Assembly (NCBI GenBank): GCA_011033025.1
Contig: WFMF01000018.1
Coordinates: forward strand, 1,010,275 to 1,074,274
From: Beroe forskalii
Taxonomy: Eukaryota > Ctenophora > Nuda > Beroida > Beroidae
Reading direction: 5' to 3'
DNA: 64,000 nucleotides
Below, piece after piece: positions 13,001 through 25,000 of the stretch (its first letter is position 1; the number at the start of each line of letters is the position of its first letter). The translations under genes were made by a program, and so were the position numbers. The notes below the pieces were generated by a model. That model had not been told where the DNA came from. It searched no databases and was given only the letters and a program-made list of their open reading frames with translations.

Positions 13001-16000
13001 CCGTCTCTAGTTTCTTCTTGGCCTTTTCGAGACTTGCGGCCTTCTCGGAAGCGGAAGTGAGACTAATCTCGAGGTCTGCCACGTTGCTCTCCAGCTGTTT
13101 GATCTTATCCAGGAGTCTGCGTAGCTCGTCCTCCTTCTTGATACACTCGTCTGTCTTGGAGGCAAGGGCTTCCTCCTTCCGACCCAGCTCCACTTCTTTC
13201 TGTGCGAGGGATGGGGATTATCACGGTCATGCAGTATTTGTGTGATGAAGCAGTTAACATATTATACTGAATACGCAGGGTTGCAATTAGTCCTATCCTA
13301 CTATCCTAGATACATATTCGACAGCTTTCCTGGCAGTCAAGTCACTGGGATATTGGGTGGATGCAGGGTTAGCGAAGGGATGAAATGAGTTATCTCGAAC
13401 CTGGGAGGATTTAGAATGTATAGGGAAGCGTTTCAGAGATCACTAACCGATTTGAGAGATGAGTTAAGCATCTCAGTGTTGGCCTTGATGTCGGATATCT
13501 CAGCTTCTAGAGACCGCTTGTGAGCGCTGATCTTCACGTTGTTCTGCTGCTCCTCCTCTATTTGATCCATCAACGTCTGATGGGGAGGTGGTAATGGAAC
13601 TTTGGAAGAACGAGCGAGAAAAATTTTAAAAAAAAGTAAAATGAATATCTTTGAATATTTGCAAATTGTCAACAATCAAAACTCATGTCAAGCGATGACA
13701 ACGCATGTCCACGTCTCACCATTAGCCCCTCATCTCACCGTGACTTCGTCCTCCAGCTTCTGTTTCATGGTCTCCAGCTTACCACACTGCTCCTCAGCCT
13801 CGATAGCAGCCTGGCTCTCCTTCTGCAGGGCTTCCTTCACTTCCTTGTTCTCTTTTTGTAGGGCAGCAAGCTTTCCAGACAGGTCCTCGACTTGCACCTA
13901 ACCAACGGACAACATGTTACACCGCAAATATAAATAGTAACAAATATACAATATGACACCAGTGCAACACAAATCATATATCTCATCAGGTTACGAGATC
14001 AGATGATCGTGAAGTTCATTATACTGGAACATTGGGTTCATACAAATCGATAAAACGTTAAATATCATGTGCCTGTGTAAATGTATAGGCCATGGAGATA
14101 CGCGAGTTAAAAGGAGGAAATGAAAATGTAATTGAGAATTGAGCAGCAGCTCGATTTCTCTCAGATTTCTCTAAAAACTGACGATTCACTGCACTGTACT
14201 TCCAATGAAATGTACCATACCTTGGCTTCGTCCGCTATCTTCTTGATCTTCTCCATCTCCTTCTCCTTTTCCTTAAACTCTTCCTCCTGTCTGGTAGACG
14301 AGATAGAAGACATGTCACAGCAAAGAGTAACTACAGTGTCATAGTAATATGGAGATAGGATAATGTAACATTGTAACATCCTACGAGCAGCAAGACTTAT
14401 AACACATCACTCTGCAAGGTTACACCTTACTTTTATTAAGATGGCTCTTTTTCCCCTCTTTTTTGGATTCCATGTGGGGTTACGACTGTAATCTTTTCCA
14501 AAAGTGTACACCATGTGTTTGGTAACAGGGGGGGGGCCAACGCTCTTTTAGGCTCTTTTAGGCCCCACTTTCTAGGGCTCTTTCAAATTTTTCTATCCTC
14601 TGGAGCCTAAAAGAGCCCCAGACTAAGTTAATTGAATTTGGTCCATGCTGCGAAAACAGCAAGGTTATTTCGATATCTAGGGAATATTAAAGCTATAAAT
14701 GTTATTCCAAACATTATATGACATAATATATTGTGATACACGGGTTCTTCATTCTGTCCTCAGATGGCACACTTTTCAAACGCCTCATTATTGTACTTAC
14801 TGTCCTACAGGTGACCTTAATGATGGCTCCTCCTAAAAAGTTGGTGGGAAAATAAACAGCAGGAAATCTTCAAGTAGCAAACGTTAACTCACTGAAAATG
14901 AAGAGGAGAAAGCTCAACAGGAAGATAGATGACTTGAATGTGAACAATCCCTCCTCTATGCTCATTCCTGGGCTTGAAAAAAGAAGTCAGTCTGATATCT
15001 TAGGCAATTAAGGACGAAATTCTTGCCCAACTAAACCAGCGGGAGTCCTATGCAGTCAGCACTATCAAGAACAACCCAAGTACTTTTTCAGCTACTTGAA
15101 AAAGTATGCAAAATGGAATCGAGTGTTGCACCACTAAGGGAAGACAATATGTGGATCCCTCAGCACAGATCCAGTGGAAAAAGCGAGATCCTTCAATATC
15201 AATATACCAGTGTGTTCAGTGACCCAGCCAATGTGGATCCCCGAGCATGTAGCAGCACTAGGTGACCCGTCATCTGCAACTTTGTGTGACATTGAGTTCT
15301 CAGTCGAGGACATGCATGCAGCTATAGGTGAGCTAGATCCTTACTCGGCAGCACCAGATGAAGATTGAAGACATCCCAGCTAAGATTCTATGCAGCTGTA
15401 AAGACACCCCTCTCTCTCACTCTGGCTGTTATGAACCGCCCTGTTTCTAATACATCCCACTTAGTCAAGGTCTTTGAAAGGTTCATCCGCAACTTACAAG
15501 TGGATCATCTTGAAACTAATGGGATTCTCCCGGACAGCCAACACGGTTTTGAAAAAACTATAGGAGCTGCTTGACTCAACTACTTGAACATGAGGACTAC
15601 GTACTCAAGAGCCTTAACGAGGGTAAAGAGGTTGATGTCATTTATCTGGATTACAGTTAAGCTTTTGACAAGGTAGACCATCGCTTACTAGCCAAATTGG
15701 GCATTACGGCATCAAAGGCAAGCTCTTAAAGTGGATAGAAGACTTCCTATCAAACAGACGCCAAGCTGTGGTGGTTGATGGTAATAAATCACAGTTCGCT
15801 AACGTGGAAAGTGGTTTTAGAGAGCAAGTTAAAACGTTAAATGATACGATAAACTTTAAATAGGAGCTTTCGAAAATCATGTGATTATCGTCGTCAGCTG
15901 TGGAAAGTGTGGTGTCCCTCTGGGGCACTTTACTCGGGCCAATATTTTTCATTCTCTACGTGGTGGACATGATCATTAAACTGGCCTCTTCAAAACCACT

Positions 16001-19000
16001 TGCTTTTGCCGATGACAACCTTCTGCACCAGATTATTACCATGTTATGCAAGGTTTTGCTTCAAAATGATCTGGATCAAGTTGTCAGTTGGTCACTTGAA
16101 CAACAATGTGGTGCTCCACCAGGATAAGTTCGAGGTCATGAACTTCTGCCTCCCAACAACTCATACCTCCTGAGAAACCTGCCCTTCACTGCAGAGCTGA
16201 GGTGGTACACAACGCCTGACGGTGGCATTCTCCAACCAACATCATTTGTAAGAGATCTTGGTGTCCTAATATCAGATGATTGTGGCTGGACTCTGCAGAT
16301 CAACAATGTCGTCACAGACTCCTGTAAAAATGGCATCGTGGGGTCCTAAGGACTTTCCGGGATAGATCGGAACTAACAATGCTGACCCTTTATAAGTCCT
16401 TAGTGAGGAGCAGACTGAGTATTGTTGCCCGTCTGGGATCCTCATCTGATCAAAGACATCCAAGCAGAATCAATCCAGCAATATTTCACCAAACGCATTG
16501 CTGGGACAAAGGATATGGACTACTGGGACCGTCTGAAAAGATGAAACTGATGTCTCCAGCGTAGAAGAGAACGGTACACCATAATCCATATGGAAGATTC
16601 TGCAGGAAAAGGCCCCGAACAGCACATGTTTAGAGTTCTACAACAATGAACGTCTTGGTGTCCGAGCGAAAATTCTTCCATTCAACTACAAGGCACAGCG
16701 CTCAGTGTCTACTGCCTACGACAATTCATTTGAGGTTAAATCTGCTCTTTGGAACTTGCTTCCCAAGCAAGTCAACTCAGTTTAAAGGAGCTTGAGGCAT
16801 TCAAAGTATCCCTTGAGACTTCCTCGCACACCGGTTACGGGTTACACAACGCCAAACAGCAACTCCTTACTCGACTGGAGCTGCGAACGAGGAGATGGAG
16901 TACGTGGACATCACTGATCCCAGCTGCGATCCTGCTAAACCCTTCAAAATGTATCAAAAATGTATGTTTGCAGCTTGTTGCTGACCTCGCGCAATTTACT
17001 GAAATGTGGGGCTGCACAGGCAGATGCCTGCAACCTCCTTTTCATTTTAACCTTCACCTTCTAGTTTTAGTAGCTTTATATTCAGATATATCACACGATT
17101 TTAACACTCATTGATCTTTTACCTCTGGCTCTATTGAACTCTTTCTCTTTTTCTTGCTTTCCCTCTAAACTGTGTTGCTCAGAATCCGGAGTCCTGGGTG
17201 GCCCAACCTTGCAGTTGTAAGCTGTGAGAGGTACATGGGCCGAAAACCTCCGTTTCTCTTAACAACTGTAGGTTAACCGCTGATGATCCACAGTTAAGTA
17301 TCTCCCGCCTCTTATGTCAATCCTTGAATTAGAAAATTGATTACACTATTTTGTTATGTTTATAGTATACCCATAGCTGCCAACCCTTGAAAATTCTTTT
17401 GGGAGGGCACTTTTTAGTTTTTACCCCTTTTTGGAGGGCAAATTATACCGTTGAATGGAGGGCAAATTTCGTAGGTATATTCTTGGAATTTATGTGGCGA
17501 CCCTTTTTTGGACGACTCTGAGATAATGCTTATTAGGTAAATTTTCACATTTGTAGGTAAATTTTCAGGACTTTAGGTACATTTTTGACCTTTAAGTAGG
17601 TAAATTTTTAAAATTTATTCCAGATAGTGCTTGATAGATAAATTTCAAAATTGATCCGAGATAGTGCTTAGTAGGTAGATTTTCAAAAATTGGCGACCAT
17701 TTTTTGAGGGAACGACCCGAACGACTAAAAATGTGATCCGAGATAGTGCTTATTATTTGGTAAATTTTCAGAATTTTGAGTAAATTTTCAGATTCGCTCT
17801 CCAAAAAGGTGGGCAAGGTCCGAAGACCGAAAGGGAACTAGATAGTGCTTGATAGGTAAATTCTCAAAATTGATCCGAGATAGTGCTTAGTAGGTAGATT
17901 TTCAAGGCTGAATCAATTGTAACGTTCATTGGCTCATACGCCCTTTTTGCAACCATATGGATTGGGTCAATTCTAGAATATAGGGTCGGTCGGGACCCTA
18001 TATTGCCTCTGCTAATGGATAATACCTAGCATCTTTGTATAGCGACCATATATATATTATATGGTTATACTTAAAAGAACACATGAAATTAATTGCACGA
18101 ATAACATTGTACATTATACAATAGGCAAACCGAAATTACTGGAGCATATACCCAAGACCTCAACAATGAACAGCACATAGTAAAATATCAGCAAATTGTG
18201 TGTGAAAATGAAATTCAAACAAAGATATTCAGCAAAAATCATCGATCTTCTTAACTGTGAAATAAAGTAAGAAAGTAGAGTTTTTTCATTTTATGGATAA
18301 GATGCCGGCAAATAAGGGATTACCAGGAAATAATGGTAATGATACTACCAGATTACTGTTGGGCATGAAATTGAAATTTGGAAAAGCAACAAAGCCACAA
18401 AGGATGAAACAAAATCATTGTGGATCGTTGCTTGTCTAAACATTTTCATTGAAATTGATTAATTTGATATCATCACCTTCAATTCTACAGTGTTTTGTGT
18501 GTGTGTGTACTTACGGCAAGTACACAGTACAATTAATGATCAGTTAAGATTTCACAACACTGTACCTGATCTGTGAAGAAACATTATTCTGGGAAAACTC
18601 TGATCATTTCACACGAATGGTCTTTTAGGCTCTTTAGGCCCCCAATTTCTAGGGCTCTTTTGAGAATTTTTCTATCCTCGGAGCCTAAAAGAGCGTTGGC
18701 CCCCCCCCCGTAACAGCGTATGAGCGCATCGAGTATGAATACATATTTTGACAGTGCATGGTGCAGGCGTGGATGTATGAGGATATGTATATTTTAACGA
18801 GTAGTTGGCGGGTAGGAGATATTCGAGTCATTTTAATGTCTGCACATGCCCTTGAAACCACCACCTAAATCTCCCCATCTCCCTCACCTTGTGACACTGA
18901 GAAGCGGCTTGACTTTAGTAAAGAGCCGCCACCACTGCCACTTCCTTAACACGAAGTACTGCCGGGTGTTCCTCTGAGCCACCAGCACCCCAATCCTGAG

Positions 19001-22000
19001 GTCCAGGAGTCTCTTGTATCGTTTACGAGCCAGCCAGCCCCGAGCTAGCGTCTGGAAACCGATCAGTACCTCTTTGATCCGCTCGTCCTCTTGTCTTCCA
19101 GGGCTCCAACCACACCGCATCTCAGGAAGATCTGGGAAGGAAGGGTTACAGTTTCAAACTGTCAGTTTGGGTTATATACCAACCACACCGCATCTCAAGA
19201 AGATCTGGGAAGGAAGAGTTAGAGATTGGGCTATAGACTGCCATTGGTGCTCAATCGGAGTAGGCAAATTTGGGTTATATACTGGCATTCAGCAATTGGT
19301 ACTCTGAAAACTAGGCGAGTATTTCAGGGAAGACAATTTGATATTATTAGATATCGCATAAAATCAGCGTGGTTTATTTTAGCAGTGGTTTTCAGATCAA
19401 GAATCACGTTTTTCCTTGGAATGAATTAACAGCCACAAAACCAACCTTGCTGTGTCCCATCCGGTACTCATTCTCTTCCAGGTTCAGCGCCTCAACAAGC
19501 AGCTGGGTTGCCTTCATGCCATCCATGAAACCGGGCGGGATAGCCTTGGGGGCGAGGATGGTATACCTGAGGCAGGGGAAGTATTGTAAAAAACACATCT
19601 GAGGTGGTATGGCTTAGTGGTGACACTGTGACACTGACAGTCCTTACTTGTAATTTCACTGGTAACTCACTGGTTGAGGTATGTCAAATGTTGGTTTATG
19701 TTGGTAAACCTCACTGGTGGTACGCCAACTAGTAGTGAGGTAGTGGTTCAACATCACTTGAAGCAATGAGGGATTGGTTAGCATACTGAAATTCTGAAGT
19801 TTATTTCTTATATTTGTTCAATATCATGTTACAATTATGTGTTGGAGTCTGAGACTTTTAATTAATGAGAGTAAAATATGCAGGGGAACTGTTGCTGGGG
19901 TCTTATCGGTTTAAGTATTTCAAATTGAATTATCTGGTACACCTGCATTATTATCATCAATTCATGTTCTTAACTTCTTAGGCTTTTAAAGGTTAAACGC
20001 TGCCCAAATAAGGTAGAAAATACCATGCTGGGAACAGCATCCATGATTTGAGAAATTCACATTCCAAAACTCTCAGACACCTTGGCTTCACTAATATGAT
20101 CTAATGCGGATCGTTTGTTGTGGAATGACTGCCGTAATGAGGAATGGAGTGATGTGAGCCTTGAATTAAACACATTCCGAGTTTAAATTTCTCAACATAA
20201 TATTTTACTATGAAACATTATGATATGCTTTGAAAACTCTACATATAAATTGTCTGAGATTCAGCAATAAGATTTTATTGAAGAATTTAAAACTTAAGAA
20301 GGCCAAAGCAGTGCGAAGCGGAGGGGAGAAAATTGCCAAAGTTAAAGATGATTGGGACTACCCATCAACATCATGGTTCAAAATGGTGAACCAAATCAGT
20401 AAAGTCGCCTATTTTCTTTGATGATTCGAAAACCAAACCGAAGGTATCGAGAAATAATAAAATTCAGCTACATAGTCCTGCAATCAATGTTACCCCATAC
20501 TCACCTCTGAACGAACTCCTGGTACATAAGTCTGTTAGGGAAACCCTTCCTAACGATCCTGATACCCTCCAGCACACCATTACACTTGAGCTGCTCCAGC
20601 ACCAGACCTGCCTCTATCACACCGGACTTCTTCTTCATGTTCGGGAGGATACACCTAATGATGGTGTCAAGGTAGAGTGGTGTCAAGGAAGAGTGGTGTC
20701 AAGGTAGAGTGGTGTCAAGGTAGAGTGGTGTCAAACTCACCGAGAAGTGGTTTCAAGGTGAAGTGGTGTCCAGGTAGACTGGTAGACTTTAGAGAGGTGT
20801 CAAGGTAGAGTGGTGTCAGAGTAGGGTGGTATCAGGGTAGAGTGGTATCAAGGTAGGATAGTGTTAATTTAGAGAGGTTTCAAGGTAGAGTGGTGTCAAG
20901 GTAGAGTGGTGTCAAGGTAGAGTGGTGTCAAGGTAGAGTGGTGTCAGGAAGAGTGGTGTCAAGGTAGAGTGGTGTCAAGGTAGAGTGGTGTCAAGGTGGA
21001 GTACTGAGTAGAGTTAAGGAAGAGTGGTGTCCAGTTTGAGCGGTGTCAGATAGAGTGGTGTCAAGGTAGAGACGTAGAGTGGTGTCAGGGTAGAGTGGTG
21101 TCAGGGTATTGTGGTGTCAAGGTACTAAGGTAGAGTGGTGTCAAGGTAGGGTGGTGTCAGGCAGAGTGGTGTCAAGGTAGAGTGGTGTCAGGGTAGAGTG
21201 GTGTCAAAGAAGGGTATTGTTAATGTAGAGTGGTGTCAGGGTAGAGTGGTGTCAAGGTGGAGTGGTGTCAAGGTAGAGTGGTGTTTAGGTAAAATGGTGT
21301 CAATGTAGAATGGTGTCAAGATAGGGTGGTGTCAAGGTAGAGTGGTGACAAGGTAGGAGTGGTGTCAAGGTAGAGTTAGGTAGAGTGGTGTCACGGAAGA
21401 GTGGTGTCAAGGTAGAGTGGTATCAAGGCAGAGTGGTGTCAAGGCAGAGTGGTGTCAAGGTGGTGTGGTGTCAAGGTATAGTGGTGTCAGGGTTGAGTGG
21501 TGTCAGGGTAGAGTGGTGTCAGGGAGGCATAGTATCCGGTAGAGTTCAGTGTTAAGTTAGAGTGATGTCAACGTAGTGCCAGGGCCCAGGGTAAAGTGCT
21601 GTCAACAAAAAGTGATTCCAATGTAGGATGCTGCCAAAGTAAAGAAGAGTGAAGGTCCCCTTCACCCACCTAATGAAGTGAGGTGTTGTTGATCTGAGGG
21701 TAACCAGGAGATGCTCCACAGCTGATTTGTGCATCATGGCCACCGTTTGGAAGGATGCCCCCTTCTTCCGGCCTCCACTCCGGGCAGAGCTCACCACCTC
21801 AGGGGCTTCAAACAACTTGCTGAATATCGGCTCCTTGCTCTTCACGAACAACTGCGAGGGGCGAGTGTTTGTGAGATCATACAAGTGCAATTATTCGCTC
21901 ATAATTTAGTAATTCAGCGGTTGCAAACGGCCAAAAATTTAATTTATACTCATGTTACAAGCACTGAAATTTTTCAATGATGTCTGCAGCAGATAGGGAG

Positions 22001-25000
22001 CAATTGGGTTATGCGGGGCAATTTCATCCGACTCGATACACTTACCTCGACTACGTTTTCGTTCAGAGGATCCTTGTTCTTATCGAGCCAGCCGTCCACA
22101 TTGTATCCCACACACCCAGCATAATGTACGATTTGGAAGTGAACTTGGATGACTCCTAGGTTACCTGAGTGGGGAATGGGATTGAATTAACTTCGCTGAT
22201 GACCTTAAAATAATGAAAATATATTCGAAGAAGAAACAAAAAGTGTTGTCATTTAGAGAAGTTTTTAATCTGTTATTTTTTCATAGAATGACCTTAGACC
22301 TACTTTTGGCGGAAGGTTGTAAGTATTTTGGATGTTTTCCGGAGTGGATTCCGTGGAGTTTTGAGAGGAAAGTCTGATCGGTGGCCTTGGGCATGATGCA
22401 TTCCTCATCCATAACAGCAAACACGCCCATGTTCTGAAATGAAAAGACATCTTACAAGGGTTGGGAAACACTACTCAAACAAGTAGAAACACTAAACATT
22501 CTGGTTATAAGCAACAAGTTAGACGTCATAGGTATGTAGGCAAGATTAACTTCCGAAAATTCCCTATGGCATGCCCCCACATTTAACATATTAGATAAGG
22601 GATAGCTGGTTCGTTGTAAACAATCCACTGTCAACTCACCCTCTCGATAAGCTCGATGGTAGGCTCGAGATCCAGACCGAAGTCGATGAAGTCCCACTTG
22701 ATACCCTCCTTCCTGTACTCCTCCTGCTCCAACGTGAACATGTGGTGGTTGAAGAACTGCTGGATCTTCTCGTTAGTCAGGTTGATGCACAGCTGCTCGA
22801 ACGAGTTGAACTGAAACACGAGGGTTTGGGGTTAACGGGTTGAACTGAAACACGAGGGTTTGGGGTTAGCGGGTTGAACTGAAACACGAGGGTTTGGGGT
22901 TAGCGGGTTGAACTGAAACACCAGGGTTTGGGGTTAACAGGTTGAACTGAAACACGAGGGTTTGGGGTTAAAAGGCTGAAGTGAAAAACGAGGGTTTGGG
23001 GTTAGCGGGTTAAACTGAAACACAGGGGTTTGGGGTTAGCGGGTTAAACTGAAACACAGGGTTTGGGGTTAACGAAACACGAGGGTTCTCGTATAATGGA
23101 AGCTTCTTGAATATGATCAATAAAAGTTCTAGATCATTCTAGAAGTAGAATTACTGAGCTAATAGCTATTTTTACAAAAGTTCGCCTCTTGTCAACTCGT
23201 ATATATATTATATCCTTCAACTCATTAAAATTACATCAGAGCTAGCAAGGAGAAGGAGGAGCTGTTATATAAGGACTACAGACTTCCTCTCACATCATAC
23301 TATCTGCTGCTCATTTCTGCAGACATGTAAAAGTAATCTCAATGTAGAGAAGAAGACAACAATCACACTCCGGCAGCTCTCAGTAGTATGACCCACACAC
23401 AAACACACACATCAAATACACGTAATAAGTGACTCCAAGTGGAGTCATTATCATGGATTGGAGCGGTGAGTTGATGACGGAAAAAGGAAAAACTGTAGCG
23501 GAAAACTGTTGGTATTGAGGTATACCCGACAAGTGTGTCTTTATATGATAATTCACTGTTTTAACATACGTCGAATATTTCGAAGCCAGCGATATCCAGG
23601 ACACCGATAAAGAAGTTCTTCCGCAGCTTGGTTTCAAGGGTTTCGTTGCACATGTGCAGCACCAGAGTGAAGATCTTCTCGAAGATGGACTTGCACAGCG
23701 CACCGATGCTGTATTTCACCTGAAATGAGCGGCGGTTGTGTAGATGTATATACTGGGCCCCCAGGGGCGTTCACCGGCAAAGTGTGCCCCCGGCCATTTT
23801 ATGATTGGATCGTGCAGATGAGACCTAGAACTAAAAATTAGCTGGGGTTATTTTTAGTCAGATCATATTTTGGGCGTGGCCGGCCACGCCCTTTTTTCGA
23901 AAATCTGTATCTTGGCCCAGGAAGGTCGTAGAGACTTCGTTTTGGGCTTAAACGAACCGCAATGGCCATGTTTATATTAGACTTGTTAATAAACATATGC
24001 TCTAAAATGCTCAGGAACCGAGTTATAGGCCAAAAACTGATTTGAGGCGACCCGAGGGTTTAAATTTTACGATTTTTCATAACTCCGGCCAGGAAAGTCG
24101 TAGCAACTTCGTTTTGGGCTCAAAAGAAGCGCAATGGTCATGTTTATATACGACTTGTGAATAAACATATGCCTTAAAATGCTCACAAAACAAGTTATGA
24201 GCGAAAAACTGATTTTTGACAATTTGCTGGCGCTATATTTGGACATATATGTATCAATCATTCAAATTTTCACGTAAAATCGCAAATCAGCCCATTTCAG
24301 GGTTCTTCCATCATCTGTTGTGCCAAATGGGATCATCAGACATTTTTCGACCTCTTCCAAGCTTCAATTCATCCCAAAATGTTGGCCAAGGCCCATTTTG
24401 AGCGAAGCGCACAGGCATAAATTGGTCATATCAGCTTAGATTGACCTATCTCAGCTTTTCTGCTTTAACCAGTTTATCTGAATATCTGAATGGCGATTGG
24501 CAGTTTATATAGATTGTAAAATGGTTTTTTTATGCTCTATCTCATCCCAACTCCACGTCTTCAATACAATATGGGCCATTGATGAACTTATATTCCTAAG
24601 GTAATGGGGATAGATCAAATGATCCATCTCATAATACCATTTATTATTAGATAGTCCCTAATATTTCCATGTTGGCTGCGCCATAACATGATTGTTATTC
24701 CAAATGAGCAAATGAGTGGTGCCTGTACCCACCAGGAAAGAGCACTGTCAACACACCCATAGGAATTAGGGAAAACCCAGTTGCAACAAGGTACATTCAT
24801 ACCAGAGACACACTTGTGCAATTGGCATTCATATTTCATACCAGAGATACCCTTGATTGGCTTGATTCCATGTCGAAATCATTTTTTTCAGTCCAGGCTT
24901 GTTGGAATCACTTATTTAGAAACCACAGTATGGTAGTTACTGTGAGGCAGCTGGTTGTTTGGCAGTTTTCTTTACTGCTGAACAATGTACTAATGTAGTT

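Larger units (their letters stand above)
14528..18709. mobile_element. 4.2-kb TIR DNA transposon in the intron between exons 16 and 17
   Basis: Terminal inverted repeats of roughly 90-100 bp. The left begins with a G run, then CCAACGCTCTTTTAGGCTC; the right end is its complement. They are flanked by the direct repeat GTAACA (14522-14527 and 18710-18715). No transposase was recognised. Inside are a degenerate LINE (about 15180-16830) and a tandem array (17500-17910). The superfamily is unassigned; a six-base duplication is unusual. Confidence 0.85.
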
